A DNA stretch of 64,000 bases from Streptomyces gelaticus (GCF_014649535.1 NZ_BMTF01000001.1:434407-498406); one strand, 5' to 3'; counted from the first letter of the stretch, positions 32,342-42,323 are shown. Translations and numbers: made by a program. The notes: a model not told the origin generated them from the letters alone.

Positions 32342-33831
32342 CGGCGGGGCGTCCAGACGATCTGCTGCCCGCCACCGCGCCGCACCCAGCGGGTCTGCGA
32401 GGACCCGACGAGCAGGATCGTGCGCATGTCGACCTCGGCGGGGTCGAGATCGCCCAGCCGTACGGTCCGCACGTGCTCGGCGGGCCCGCCAACATCGCGG
32501 CCGAGGACCACGGGGGTGTCCGGTGAGCGGTGTTCGAGCAGCAGGGCGCGGGCCTTGCCGACCTGCCAGGTCCGGCTGCGTGAACCGGGGTTGTACAGCG
32601 CGAGCACAAGATCCGCCGTCGCCGCCGCGCGCAGCCGCTCCGCGATCACCTCCCACGGCTTGAGCCGGTCGGAGAGCGATATCGTCGCGTAGTCGTGGCC
32701 CAGCGGCGCACCCGCGCGGGCGGCGGCGGCGTTGGCGGCCGTCACGCCCGGCAGCACCCGCACCGGCACCTGCGCGTACGCGTCCTGCGAGGCCACCTCC
32801 AGGACGGCCGTCGCCATGGCGAAGACCCCGGGGTCGCCGCCGGACACCACGGCCACCCGCCGGCCGCGCCGGGCCAGATCGAGGGCGAACTCGGCCCGCT
32901 CCGACTCGACCTTGTTGTCCGAGCCGTGGCGCACCTGCCCCGGCCGGACCGGCACCCGGTCCAGATAGGTGGTGTAACCGACCAGGTCGTCGGCGGCGGC
33001 CAGCGCCCCGCGCGTCTCGGGAGTCAGCCACAGCGGCCCGGCCGGTCCGGTGCCGACCACGGTCACCTCGCCGCCCTCCGGGGCGCGTTCGGGACGCGGC
33101 GCTCCGATCCTGCTGGGCAGGACCGCGACCGCGAAGTACGGCACCGAGCCGGGGTCGACCTCGGCCAGCTCGCCCACGCGTTCCCCGGCCATCGTGGCGC
33201 GCTCGACGTAGCGCGCCTCGGGCAGCCGCCCGGACGTCTCGAAGGCGCGGCGAACGGCGGGGAACGTACGTCCCAGCTTCATGACCACGGCGGCGTCGGT
33301 GGCGGCGAGACGGGCGGTCAGCTCCTCCTCCGGCAGCGTGCCGGGCAGGATGGTCAGCACCTCCTCGCCCTCGACTAGCGGGGTCCCGAGGCGCGCGGCG
33401 GCCGCGCTGACCGAGGTGACGCCGGGGATCACTTCGGTCGGGTAGCGGTCGGCGAGCCGCTTGTGCATGTGCATGTACGAGCCGTAGAAGAGAGGATCGC
33501 CCTCGGCCAGCACCGCGACCGTGCGACCGGCGTCCAGGTGCGCCGCGAGACGGGCCGCCGCCTCGGCGTAGAACTCCTCCATCGCCCCTCGGTAGCCGCC
33601 CGGGTGGTCCGTGGTCTCCGTCGTGACGGGGTAGACCAGCTGCTCCTCGACATGGTCGGCACGGATGTGTTTCGCCGCGATGGACCGGGCGATGGACCGT
33701 CCGTGCCGGGCGCTGTGATACGCGACGACATCGGCCTCGGCGATGATCTCCACCGCGCGTACGGTCATCAGAGCCGGATCGCCGGGGCCGAGCCCGACCC
33801 CGTACAACCGGCCCGTCTGCTGCTCGCTCAC
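32326..33831 (-). CDS. cobIJ: Fused precorrin-2 C20- / precorrin-3B C17-methyltransferase
   Basis: The 501-residue protein joins two tetrapyrrole methylases. CobI comes first (YGVGLGPGDPALMTVRAVE, VAYHSARHGRS, LAEGDPLFYGSYMHMH, VIPGVTSVSAAAARLGTP). CobJ follows from about residue 245 (VTVVGTGPAGPLWLTPE, VVSGGDPGVFAMATAVLE, LPGVTAANAAAARAGAPLGHD). It adds methyl groups at C20 and C17, the latter with ring contraction. The GTG at 33831 is two bases after the cobH stop. This fusion is normal in streptomycetes. Confidence 0.95.
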   Translation of the reverse strand: MSEQQTGRLYGVGLGPGDPALMTVRAVEIIAEADVVAYHSARHGRSIARSIAAKHIRADHVEEQLVYPVTTETTDHPGGYRGAMEEFYAEAAARLAAHLDAGRTVAVLAEGDPLFYGSYMHMHKRLADRYPTEVIPGVTSVSAAAARLGTPLVEGEEVLTILPGTLPEEELTARLAATDAAVVMKLGRTFPAVRRAFETSGRLPEARYVERATMAGERVGELAEVDPGSVPYFAVAVLPSRIGAPRPERAPEGGEVTVVGTGPAGPLWLTPETRGALAAADDLVGYTTYLDRVPVRPGQVRHGSDNKVESERAEFALDLARRGRRVAVVSGGDPGVFAMATAVLEVASQDAYAQVPVRVLPGVTAANAAAARAGAPLGHDYATISLSDRLKPWEVIAERLRAAATADLVLALYNPGSRSRTWQVGKARALLLEHRSPDTPVVLGRDVGGPAEHVRTVRLGDLDPAEVDMRTILLVGSSQTRWVRRGGGQQIVWTPRRYPEV

Positions 33832-33833
33832 GT

Positions 33834-34463
33834 CTACTGCTCCTCCTCGCTGGCGATCGCGTTGAGGGCGGCGGCCGCGATGGCGCTGCCGCCGCGACGG
33901 CCCCGGACGATCAGATGGTCCAGCCCGGAGGGGTGCGCGGCCAGGGCGTCCTTGGACTCGGCGGCACCGATGAAGCCGACCGGCACGCCGATGACCGCGG
34001 CGGGGCGCGGCGCGCCCTCCTCGATCATCTCCAGCAGCCGGAACAGCGCGGTCGGTGCGTTCCCGACGGCGACGACCGCGCCCTCCAGCCGGTCGCGCCA
34101 CAGCTCCAGGGCGGCGGCGCTACGGGTGGTGCCCAACTCCTTCGCGAGTCCGGGCACCGCCGGGTCGGACAGGGTGCAGACCACCTCGTTGTCCGCCGGC
34201 AGCCGCTTGCGGGTGACACCGCTGGCGACCATGGCCACATCGCACAGGATGGGCGCGCCGGCCCGCAGAGCGGCGCGGGCGCGCGCGACCACGTCCGGGG
34301 TGAAAGCGAGATCACGGACGAGGTCGACCATCCCGCAGGCGTGGATCATGCGGACCGCGACCTGGCTTACATCCGCGGGCAGGCCTGCGAGATCCGCCTC
34401 CGCGCGGATCGTGGCGAAGGACTGGCGATAGATCGCCGGCCCGTCCTTCTCGTACTGGTGCAC
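33834..34463 (-). CDS. cobH: Precorrin-8X methylmutase
   Basis: The 209-residue protein has the CobH/CbiC pattern: [27 protein letters not shown] (with the catalytic histidine), [28 protein letters not shown] and [14 protein letters not shown]. It moves the C11 methyl to C12, giving hydrogenobyrinate. The GTG at 34463 lies within a longer frame but matches the family start. Middle gene of the cobG-cobH-cobIJ operon. Confidence 0.95.
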   Translation of the reverse strand: MHQYEKDGPAIYRQSFATIRAEADLAGLPADVSQVAVRMIHACGMVDLVRDLAFTPDVVARARAALRAGAPILCDVAMVASGVTRKRLPADNEVVCTLSDPAVPGLAKELGTTRSAAALELWRDRLEGAVVAVGNAPTALFRLLEMIEEGAPRPAAVIGVPVGFIGAAESKDALAAHPSGLDHLIVRGRRGGSAIAAAALNAIASEEEQ

Positions 34464-34524
34464 AGTGCTTTCGCTCTCTTCCTCGGGCGTGCAACGTCGG
34501 GTACAGGGGAGTGGGTGTACGGGG

Positions 34525-35853
34525 TCAGCCGCGCGTGCGGCGGGCAGCGGCCACCGCGGCGGCAAGACCGCCAGGGCTCCCGGGGACGTTCACGGGGGCG
34601 CCCCGATCCTCGCCCCGTACCAGGGAGATCCGGTGCCCGTCCGGGGTGGCGACGACATCGACCCAATCGCCATGGGGGTGGCCGCAGCGGCGTTCGCATC
34701 CGGACCAGTACACCGGCAGCGGACCCACGGCCCCCACCGCGGCCGCCGCCTGGGCCCGCACATCGGCCAGCGACTTCGCACAGCCGGGCCGGCCGATACA
34801 GGCACCCACCCCGGTCCAGGGGGAGTCGGGTCCGATGATGAGGCCGGCGGCCCCCAGTTCGTCCAGCAGCCCCGCCGCCCGCTGCCGCTCCACCCCCGGT
34901 ACGACGACCCCGCGCCACGGCGTCAGCCGCAATTCACCGCTTCCCCGGTGCCGGGCCGTCTCCGTCAGGGACCGCCACTGCGCCGGGCCGACGCGTCCCA
35001 GGGGAATGCCGACGGACAGCGCTGCCCCGTCCTGCGGGCCGGTCACGAGGCCGAGTGCGGGTCCGTCGGAGCTGCGGGGACAGGCGCGGTCCTCGGTCGG
35101 GACGGTGCCGGGACCCGCCTCCCGCAACCGTCGTACGACCTCGTCGAAGAGGGATCCGGCGCCGCCGGGCAGATCCGGTACACGCCAGGCGCCGGTGCCC
35201 GGCGCCCGGTCCAGGAAGGTCCCGGCCGCCAGGAGGGCGGCGCGCGGCGCCTGTGCGCCCGGTATCCGCAGTGTGGTCCGGGCCGTGCCGATGCGCAGCA
35301 GCGCCGTTCCGTCGTCCTGCGCCAGCAGCGTCACATCGCCGCCCAGCGCGTCCACGTCGCCACGGCCGTCGTCGAGTACGAACAGGAACCTGCCCGACAG
35401 GTCCGCCGTCCTCTCGCCCGCGCACAGCAGCGCGTCCAGCTCGGACAGCCAGGGGCCGACGTCCCGCGCGCCCCGGCCGTCGAGCCCCGAGAGCGGCGAC
35501 GCCACGATGTTGCGTATCCGTTCGTGGCGCGCGGAGGGCAACAGCCCCGCCTCGCCCAGCCGGTCGGCCAGTTCGGCTCCGCAGTCCGGACCCAGCCCGC
35601 GCAACTGGACGTTGCCGCGCGAGGTGAGATGCAACTCACCATCGCCCAGACTCTCCGCCAGCGCCCCCAGGGCGTCCGCCTGCACCGCCGTCAGCAGACC
35701 GCCGGGAACCCGGACCCGGGCCAGCGCACCGTCGTCCGCCCGGTGCAGCCGCAGCGTGCCGGGGCAGGCGTCACCGCGGTCCCGGGCAGACGCGTCTCCC
35801 GGTGGTGAAGGCGAAGTGGCAGGTCGGGGCATGGCGGCGAGCATACCGACCAT
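34525..35853 (-). CDS. cobG: Precorrin-3B synthase (oxygen-dependent)
   Basis: The 442-residue protein of the nitrite/sulfite reductase fold has [16 protein letters not shown] and the iron-sulfur/siroheme cysteines in [11 protein letters not shown] and [13 protein letters not shown]. CobG uses oxygen to make precorrin-3B before ring contraction, marking an aerobic route. Starts at 35853, 35844 (MLAAMPRP) or 35832 are all possible. It leads the minus-strand operon and is divergent from the riboswitch-cobN unit. Confidence 0.92.
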   Translation of the reverse strand: MVGMLAAMPRPATSPSPPGDASARDRGDACPGTLRLHRADDGALARVRVPGGLLTAVQADALGALAESLGDGELHLTSRGNVQLRGLGPDCGAELADRLGEAGLLPSARHERIRNIVASPLSGLDGRGARDVGPWLSELDALLCAGERTADLSGRFLFVLDDGRGDVDALGGDVTLLAQDDGTALLRIGTARTTLRIPGAQAPRAALLAAGTFLDRAPGTGAWRVPDLPGGAGSLFDEVVRRLREAGPGTVPTEDRACPRSSDGPALGLVTGPQDGAALSVGIPLGRVGPAQWRSLTETARHRGSGELRLTPWRGVVVPGVERQRAAGLLDELGAAGLIIGPDSPWTGVGACIGRPGCAKSLADVRAQAAAAVGAVGPLPVYWSGCERRCGHPHGDWVDVVATPDGHRISLVRGEDRGAPVNVPGSPGGLAAAVAAARRTRG

Positions 35854-35914
35854 CCGACCGGATCCGTATGTCCTCCATGAGTTGACCGGCCCTTACTATG
35901 CCTAGTGACGGGCC

Positions 35915-36055
35915 ATCCGGCACGTCGTCGCCACAGACGGCGACAGGGGAGGAAGTCCGGTGTGATCCCGGCACGGTCCCGCCACTGTGAGCCCGGCCAC
36001 GGCCTGGCAAGTCAGGAACTCCCTTCTCCGAACCTCGAACCCGTTCGAGGCCAGG
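35915..36055 (+). ncRNA. Cobalamin riboswitch upstream of cobN
   Basis: Classical blocks appear in order: GGGGAGGAAGTCCGGTGTGATCCCGGCACGGTCCCGCCACTGTGA (here shortened; 35945-35989), then GGCAAGTCAGGAACTCCC at 36004-36021. A 3' hairpin region follows before the cobN start. It should repress the cobaltochelatase gene when cobalamin is plentiful. Exact ends are approximate. Confidence 0.95.
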
Positions 36056-36110
36056 GGTTCATTCCGACACCGCCCGGGGCGTGGACACCCCGAGGAAGGC
36101 CCGACGCCGC

Positions 36111-39100
36111 ATGATCCTGCTCCTGTCGACGTCCGACACCGACCTGCTCAGCGCCCGCGCCTCGGACGGCCCGGTCTCCTACCGCTACGCCAACCCCTCC
36201 CGGCTCCCGCTCCAGGACCTGCCCGAGCTCCTGGACGGCGTCGACCTGGTCGTCGTGCGTCTCCTGGGCGGCGTACGCGCCTGGCAGGACGGCCTCGACC
36301 AAGTACGCGCCACCGGACGCCCCGTCGTCGTCCTCACCGGCGAACAGGCCCCCGACGCCCAGCTGATGGCCGCCTCGACGGTGCCCATCGGCATCGCCGC
36401 CGAGGCCCACGCCTATCTGGCCCACGGTGGGCCCGCCAACCTGGACCAGCTCGCCCGCTTCCTCTCCGACACCGTGCTGCTCACCGGCCACGGCTTCGCA
36501 CCGCCCGCCCCGGCACCCTCCTGGGGCCCGCTGGAGCGCACCGGCCGGCGCACCGACGGCCCGGTCGTCGCCGTGCTCTACTACCGCGCCCACCACATGA
36601 GCGGCAACACCGCGTTCGTGGAGGCACTCTGCCGTGCCGTCGAGGACGCGGGCGCCCGCGCGCTGCCGCTCTACGTCGCCTCGCTCCGCACCCCTGAGCC
36701 CGAACTCATCGAAGAGCTGCGCGCCGCCGACGCGATCGTCACCACCGTCCTCGCCGCCGGCGGCACCCGGCCCGCCGAGGCCTCGGCCGGCGGCGACGAC
36801 GAGTCCTGGGACGCGGGGGTCCTCAGCGGCCTCGACGTACCCATCCTCCAGGCGCTCTGCCTCACCGGTTCACGCACCGACTGGGAAGGCAACGACGAGG
36901 GCGTCTCCCCGCTCGACGCCGCCAGCCAGATCGCGGTCCCCGAGTTCGACGGCCGCCTGATCACCGTGCCGTTCTCGTTCAAGGAGATCGACGAGGACGG
37001 CCTGCCCGCGTACGTCGCCGACACCGAGCGCGCCGCCCGCGTCGCCGGGATCGCCGTGCGCCACGCCCGGCTGCGCCACATCCCGGCAGCCGATAAGCGG
37101 ATCGCGCTCGTCCTGTCCGCGTACCCGACCAAGCACTCGCGGATCGGCAACGCCGTCGGCCTCGACACCCCGGCCAGCGCCGTCGCCCTGCTGCGCCGAC
37201 TCCGCGCCGAGGGATACGACTTCGGCACGCAGGAGGTCCCCGGACTCGTGTCGGGCGACGGCGACGAGCTGATCCGCGCGCTGATCGAGGCGGGCGGTCA
37301 CGACCAGGAGTGGCTCACCGAGGAGCAGTTGGCCCGCAACCCGGTCCGTATCCCGGCCGCCGACTACCGGCGCTGGTACGCGACCCTCCCGGCCGAGCTC
37401 CGCGAAGCCGTCGAGCAGCACTGGGGCCCCGCCCCGGGCGAGATGTTCGTGGACCGGTCGAGCAACCCGGACGGCGACATCGTGCTCGCCGCCCTGCGCC
37501 ACGGCAATCTGCTCGTTCTCATCCAGCCGCCGCGCGGCTTCGGCGAGAACCCGATCGCGATCTACCACGACCCCGATCTGCCGCCCTCGCACCACTACCT
37601 GGCCGCCTACCGCTGGATCGCCGCACGCGCCGACGACAACGGCTTCGGCGCCGACGCGATGATCCACCTCGGCAAGCACGGCAACCTGGAGTGGCTGCCC
37701 GGCAAGAACGCCGGGCTCTCCGCCGCCTGCGGCCCCGATGCCGCCCTCGGCGACCTCCCGCTGATCTACCCGTTCCTGGTCAACGACCCGGGCGAGGGGA
37801 CACAGGCCAAGCGGCGCGTCCACGCCACCCTCGTGGACCATCTCGTTCCGCCGATGGCGCGCGCCGACAGCTACGGGGACATCGCCCGGCTCGAACAACT
37901 CCTGGACGAGCACGCCCAGATCGCGGCGATGGACCCGGCGAAGCTCCCGGCGATCCGGGCACAGATCTGGACCCTGATCCAGGCTGCCAGGCTCGACCAC
38001 GACCTGGGACTCGAAGACCGCCCGGAGGACGAGGGTTTCGACGAGTTCATCATGCATCTCGACGGCTGGCTCTGCGAGATCAAGGACGTGCAGATCCGCG
38101 ACGGCCTGCATGTCCTGGGCGGCGCCCCGACCGGCGCCGACCGGGTCAACCTCGTCCTCGCGATCCTGCGCGCCCGCCAGATCTGGGGCGGCACGGCCTC
38201 CCTGCCGGGTCTGCGCGAGGCGCTGGGACTCGACGAGTCCGCCGCGACCCGCGTCACCGCCGACGAGGCCGAGGAGCAGGCCCGCACCCTGGTCCAGGCG
38301 ATGGAGGACGCGGGCTGGTCCCCGGAGGCCGTCGCCGAGGTGGCCGCCGGGCACCCGCGGGCGGTCGCCGACATCCTGGGCTTCGCGGCCCGCGAGGTGG
38401 TGCCGCGGCTGGCCGCCACGACCGACGAACTCGACCACGCCCTGCACGCGCTGGGCGGCGGATTCGTTCCCGCCGGACCCTCCGGCTCCCCGCTCCGGGG
38501 CCTGGTCAACGTCCTGCCGACCGGCCGCAACTTCTACTCCGTCGACCCCAAGGCCGTACCCTCGCGCCTCGCCTGGGAGACCGGCCAGGCCCTGGCCGAC
38601 TCGCTCCTGGAGCGCTACCGCACCGACAACGGCGACTGGCCCACCTCGGTCGGCCTGTCCCTGTGGGGCACCAGCGCGATGCGTACCGCCGGCGACGACG
38701 TCGCCGAAGCCTTCGCCCTGCTCGGCGTCCGCCCGGTCTGGGACGACGCCTCGCGCCGGGTCACCGGCCTGGAGGCGATCCCGCCGGCCGAACTCGGCCG
38801 CCCGCGCATCGATGTCACCCTGCGCATCAGCGGTTTCTTCCGCGACGCCTTCCCGCACACCATCGGCCTGCTCGACGACGCGGTCCGCCTCGCCGCCTCC
38901 CTGGACGAGCCCGCCGAGCAGAACCACGTACGCGCCCACACCCAGGCCGACCTGGCCGCCCATGGCGACGAACGACGCGCCACCACCCGTATCTTCGGCT
39001 CCCGTCCCGGTACGTACGGCGCCGGTCTGCTCCAGCTCATCGATTCCCGGGACTGGCGCACCGACGCGGACCTCGCCGAGGTCTACACGGTGTGGGGCGG

Positions 39101-39707
39101 CTACGCCTACGGGCGCGAACTCGACGGCCGCCCGGCCCGCGAGGAGATGGAGACGGCGTACAAGAGGATCGCGGTCGCGGCCAAGAACACCGACACCCGC
39201 GAACACGACATCGCCGACTCGGACGACTACTTCCAGTACCACGGCGGCATGGTGGCCACCGTCCGCGCGCTGCGCGGCACCGCCCCGGAGGCGTACATCG
39301 GCGACTCCACCCGCCCCGAGACGGTCCGCACCCGCACCCTGGTGGAGGAGACCTCCAGGGTCTTCCGCGCCCGGGTGGTCAACCCCAAGTGGATCGAGGC
39401 GATGCGGCGGCACGGCTACAAGGGCGCCTTCGAACTGGCCGCCACCGTCGACTACCTCTTCGGTTACGACGCGACGACGGGTGTGGTCGCCGACTGGATG
39501 TACGACAAGCTCACCGAGACGTACGTCCTGGACCCGGCCAACCGCGAGTTCCTCCAGCAGGCCAACCCCTGGGCCCTGCACGGCATCGCGGAACGCCTCC
39601 TGGAGGCGGAGTCCCGCGGTATGTGGGCCAAGCCCGACCCGGCGGTCCTCGAAGCCCTGCGCCAGGCCTACCTGGAGACGGAGGGCAGCCTGGAGGGCGA
39701 GGACTGA
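36111..39707 (+). CDS. cobN: Cobaltochelatase large subunit CobN
   Basis: The 1198-residue CobN/magnesium-chelatase-H-type protein has motifs such as YPTKHSRIGNAVGLDTPASA, FVDRSSNPDGDI, HLGKHGNLEWLPGKNAGLS, EVYTVWGGYAYGRELDG and FQYHGGMVATVRAL. It binds the corrin ring and, with CobS/CobT or ChlI/ChlD-like ATPase partners (not in this window), inserts cobalt. The ATG at 36111 follows GAGGAAGG. A riboswitch precedes and a strong hairpin follows. Confidence 0.97.
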   Translation: MILLLSTSDTDLLSARASDGPVSYRYANPSRLPLQDLPELLDGVDLVVVRLLGGVRAWQDGLDQVRATGRPVVVLTGEQAPDAQLMAASTVPIGIAAEAHAYLAHGGPANLDQLARFLSDTVLLTGHGFAPPAPAPSWGPLERTGRRTDGPVVAVLYYRAHHMSGNTAFVEALCRAVEDAGARALPLYVASLRTPEPELIEELRAADAIVTTVLAAGGTRPAEASAGGDDESWDAGVLSGLDVPILQALCLTGSRTDWEGNDEGVSPLDAASQIAVPEFDGRLITVPFSFKEIDEDGLPAYVADTERAARVAGIAVRHARLRHIPAADKRIALVLSAYPTKHSRIGNAVGLDTPASAVALLRRLRAEGYDFGTQEVPGLVSGDGDELIRALIEAGGHDQEWLTEEQLARNPVRIPAADYRRWYATLPAELREAVEQHWGPAPGEMFVDRSSNPDGDIVLAALRHGNLLVLIQPPRGFGENPIAIYHDPDLPPSHHYLAAYRWIAARADDNGFGADAMIHLGKHGNLEWLPGKNAGLSAACGPDAALGDLPLIYPFLVNDPGEGTQAKRRVHATLVDHLVPPMARADSYGDIARLEQLLDEHAQIAAMDPAKLPAIRAQIWTLIQAARLDHDLGLEDRPEDEGFDEFIMHLDGWLCEIKDVQIRDGLHVLGGAPTGADRVNLVLAILRARQIWGGTASLPGLREALGLDESAATRVTADEAEEQARTLVQAMEDAGWSPEAVAEVAAGHPRAVADILGFAAREVVPRLAATTDELDHALHALGGGFVPAGPSGSPLRGLVNVLPTGRNFYSVDPKAVPSRLAWETGQALADSLLERYRTDNGDWPTSVGLSLWGTSAMRTAGDDVAEAFALLGVRPVWDDASRRVTGLEAIPPAELGRPRIDVTLRISGFFRDAFPHTIGLLDDAVRLAASLDEPAEQNHVRAHTQADLAAHGDERRATTRIFGSRPGTYGAGLLQLIDSRDWRTDADLAEVYTVWGGYAYGRELDGRPAREEMETAYKRIAVAAKNTDTREHDIADSDDYFQYHGGMVATVRALRGTAPEAYIGDSTRPETVRTRTLVEETSRVFRARVVNPKWIEAMRRHGYKGAFELAATVDYLFGYDATTGVVADWMYDKLTETYVLDPANREFLQQANPWALHGIAERLLEAESRGMWAKPDPAVLEALRQAYLETEGSLEGED

Positions 39708-39747
39708 CCCCCCGGCCGGCACCGCACCATGCGACAGCGGCACATGA

Positions 39748-39781
39748 CCGGGCCCGGGCCGCAGCACCGGCCGGGGCCCGG
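39748..39781 (+). terminator. Terminator after cobN
   Basis: A 13-base GC-rich stem with one mismatch (39748-39760 with 39769-39781, loop gcagcacc) lies 40 bases past the cobN stop. Confidence 0.78.
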
Positions 39782-39799
39782 ACACCCGTCGCACGCCAC

Positions 39800-39813
39800 G
39801 TGACGTGGATCAC
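39800..39813. promoter_or_regulatory. Crp-like palindrome
   Basis: GTGACGTGGATCAC fits the GTGA-N6-TCAC core of actinobacterial Crp sites. A close relative occurs at 62562-62575. No start codon follows closely. Confidence 0.35.
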
Positions 39814-40293
39814 ATCCAAGTGCGGGGATGCTGCTCGCGAGCGCGGTCCGGCCCTTCCCGGGGAGGGGCGCGACGACGAGGGTGTTGCCGAGCGGGGGCC
39901 CCGACCGGATCGCACCTGGCCGCCTTCGTGAACCGGTACACGGGCGAGCCGCGAGATCGTGCTCGCCGCGCCGGCCCTCGTGCTGATGGTGCCGATCGTG
40001 CCCGGCCGCCGCATGCGGTGGCAGCCCGGATGCGGAGACACGTCCGGTCACCGGCTGCCGCGCGGCGCCCGGCGGCATGGGCCCTTCCGCATCGTTGTGC
40101 CACTGATGGCGGCGACCGCCGCACTCGGCTGATTCCTGCCGCCGCCCGGGATCCCGTCGGCGGTCTTTCTTCTCACCGACAGCGTGTGGGGTCGGGTCGC
40201 CCGGCGGAGGGGAAAGAGTGTGTACGAGTGACAGGGCGCCGAGGACACCGCTGCCGGGCATAGTGTCGGCCGTGACGTGGAAGCGATCTACGC
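39814..40293. other. Intergenic stretch without a convincing gene; hairpin with T-rich tail at 40138-40173
   Basis: About 480 bases show no frame with consistent streptomycete codon bias or a recognisable product. A forward frame ending in IVVPLMAATAALG (stop about 40129) could be the end of a lost membrane-protein gene. It is followed by a CCGCCG/CGGCGG hairpin and TCTTTCTTCTC, a good intrinsic terminator and the only one here with a clear T tract. That supports the idea of a vanished gene. Confidence 0.45.
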
Positions 40294-40530
40294 ATGACCG
40301 AAAGTGGCAGTCCTCATATCTCGACGCCTCGGATCACCGTGCTGAGCGTGCAGCCGGGTGATCCGCCCTTCCGCCTGGTGGAGATCGACGGGGAGGTTGT
40401 CAGCGCCGCAACATCGATGATGGATGTGCTCGCCGCCGCCTCGGCCGCAGGAATCGCGGTCCACGACCTCGACGACCCCGGAGTGGTGCGGTGGGTGGGC
40501 GGTGGCAAATACCACTGGAGGCCGCGCTGA
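40294..40530 (+). CDS. Small conserved hypothetical protein
   Basis: The 78-residue acidic protein starts MTESGSPHIS and contains VLSVQPGDPPFRLVEIDGEVV and HDLDDPGVVRWVGGGKYHW. There is no signal, membrane segment or catalytic motif. The compact composition and clean frame support a real gene. Function unknown. Confidence 0.7.
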   Translation: MTESGSPHISTPRITVLSVQPGDPPFRLVEIDGEVVSAATSMMDVLAAASAAGIAVHDLDDPGVVRWVGGGKYHWRPR

Positions 40531-40651
40531 CAGGTTCTTCCGCAGCGACCGTGCGCTGCACGGCCGAGGGCAGGTCCTTCGTCCGGACCGCGAAGGGACC
40601 GATCCGGACGAAGGACCCAGTGGCCCGGCCATCGGCGTGCCCGGCCACTGG

Positions 40652-41053
40652 TCAGCCCCGGTACGGCTCCCAGTTGTCCGACCAGGCGCCGCTGGGATAG
40701 CTGTAGCGCACGCGTTCCCACCGTCGGCCGTCGGTGCCGGTGACGACGATGGAGAAGGTGTCGTGGGGGAGCGGCTCCACGGTTACCCTGCTCGTCGCCA
40801 CTCCGCCCAGGGACGACCAGGCGGTCCACTTCCCGGCGGTGTCGTTCCAGCGCGTCCACACGGCCCGATCGGTACCGATCGCGAATTCCTGCCGGGTGCC
40901 GTTGGCGAATGTGTAGACGCTGACGCCGTACTCGCAGATGATGGAGCCGCCGCCCACCTCGCACACGCTCGCGCGGGCCGGCGCGGCCGCCACGGCGACT
41001 CCCGCCACGGCGGCGGTCGCGACGACGGCGGCCTTGAGTTTCCGCAGGTTGAT
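40652..41053 (-). CDS. Small secreted protein with PLL-lectin-like blade; possible ATC start
   Basis: From 41053 the frame reads INLRKLKAAVVATAAVAGVAVAAAPARA, a textbook signal peptide if the first residue were Met. A mature part of about 105 residues follows, with GTDRAVWTRWNDTAGKWTAWSSLGG, resembling one blade of PLL-type lectins. GGAG (41060-41063) sits six bases before an ATC codon, the ideal place for a start. The nearest in-frame ATG (41101) lacks a ribosome site and would bury the signal. Either ATC initiates, the start codon is mutated, or 41101 is used. Confidence 0.68.
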   Translation of the reverse strand: MNLRKLKAAVVATAAVAGVAVAAAPARASVCEVGGGSIICEYGVSVYTFANGTRQEFAIGTDRAVWTRWNDTAGKWTAWSSLGGVATSRVTVEPLPHDTFSIVVTGTDGRRWERVRYSYPSGAWSDNWEPYRG

Positions 41054-41312
41054 GGCTGACTCCTTCAACGTCGGGCCGACGGCCGACCCGCCGGTGCACA
41101 TGAGCACACCGATGTGCGGACACACCGACACACCAACACACCGACAGGCGAACCCGGGCGCGCCGTCATCAGCCGGAGCCGACGGCCCGACCGGTCCCGA
41201 ACTCTCCTGCCCCGCGCTGACGTTCCACGCACGTTTCGCTGACGTTTCGCTGACGTCGCAGGTGCGGCCCCGCCGCCCCCGTTTCGCACCTGCGACGACC
41301 TCCTTCGCGGCC

Positions 41313-42323
41313 TCAGGCCAGCGATGCGGCGTGCTCGGGGTCTATGGCGTACTGGAGAGGCTGGTCATGTATAAAGCGTCGGAGTTCGTCGAGCACAAGC
41401 TCTCCGAGACGATGACGTTCGGCCCCGAGGGCACCGCCGAGGTGGGGTGTCAGGACCACGTTGGGAAGGGTGAAGAGTGGCGAGTCGTGGGCGGGAGGCT
41501 CCGGGTGCGTGACATCGAGTACAGCGGTGAGGTCGGGTCTGGCGCGCAGGACCTCCGCCGCGGCGGTCTCGTCGATGAGCGCGCCACGCGCGGTGTTGAT
41601 CAGCGTCGCGCCCGGCCCCAGGGAGTTCAGCAGCCGTGCCCCGATCGTGCCGCGGGTCTCGGGCAGGAGTGGGGCGTGGAGACTGACGACATGGCTGGTG
41701 GCGAACAGTTCCTCGATGCCGACGAGCCGGACGCCCGTCCGCCGGGCGGTGTCCGGGGAGGCGAGGGGATCCGTGGCGAGGACCTCGACGTCGAAACGGC
41801 TCAGGTGCGACGCGACGAGACGGCCGATGTGCCCGAGCCCCAGCAGGCCCACGCGTGACCGGTAGGCCCCCGGCACCCGGGGGTTGTGGGGGAAGCGGCG
41901 GCTGCTCGTCACCTCCCGGGTGATGCGATGCACCTGCTTCAGCCCGAGGAGGACCTGGGCGAGGGTGAACTCCGCGACCGGGACCGCGTTGGCCGGGGCG
42001 GCGGAGACGATCGGAATGCCACGGGCCCAGAACGCGGGTGTGGTCAGATGCCGCACGGAGCCCGCGGCGACGAGGACCGCCCGCAACCGAGGGGCGTGCG
42101 AGAGGAGGGCGGCATCGAGTACCGGCGCACCCCAGCCCGTGAGCAGGACCTCCACCTGCCGCAACACATCGGGTTCCTCGTCGAGTTGCTCCCGCGTGAG
42201 GGGCGGGCCCTGCAGGTGTACGAGACGTTCGACCTCGGCCAGGACCTCAGGGGGATAGACGTCCGCCCTGCGTTCTTCCTCCATGACCAGCAGGGCGGTC
42301 GGTCTGCGTGCCGGCTCGTTCAT
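41313..42323 (-). CDS. D-isomer-specific 2-hydroxyacid dehydrogenase
   Basis: The 336-residue NAD(P)-dependent enzyme has the Rossmann glycines VGLLGLGHIGRLVASHL (about 165-182), the catalytic arginine in INTARGALIDE, a glutamate near 270 and the histidine in LTPHLGGAL. It interconverts a 2-keto and a 2-hydroxy acid; the substrate is unknown. The ATG at 42323 follows GAGGAG. It is divergent from the sugar-uptake operon and may handle a keto-acid formed from the imported sugar. Confidence 0.9.
   Translation of the reverse strand: MNEPARRPTALLVMEEERRADVYPPEVLAEVERLVHLQGPPLTREQLDEEPDVLRQVEVLLTGWGAPVLDAALLSHAPRLRAVLVAAGSVRHLTTPAFWARGIPIVSAAPANAVPVAEFTLAQVLLGLKQVHRITREVTSSRRFPHNPRVPGAYRSRVGLLGLGHIGRLVASHLSRFDVEVLATDPLASPDTARRTGVRLVGIEELFATSHVVSLHAPLLPETRGTIGARLLNSLGPGATLINTARGALIDETAAAEVLRARPDLTAVLDVTHPEPPAHDSPLFTLPNVVLTPHLGGALGAERHRLGELVLDELRRFIHDQPLQYAIDPEHAASLA

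Noticed and set aside
36870..39794. A 974-codon minus-strand open frame opposite cobN
   Set aside because: Shadow of cobN; no domain, start context or codon bias of its own.
39805..40263. A 152-codon plus-strand frame after cobN
   Set aside because: Arg-rich composition and poor codon pattern with no family match; treated as non-coding with a possible gene remnant.
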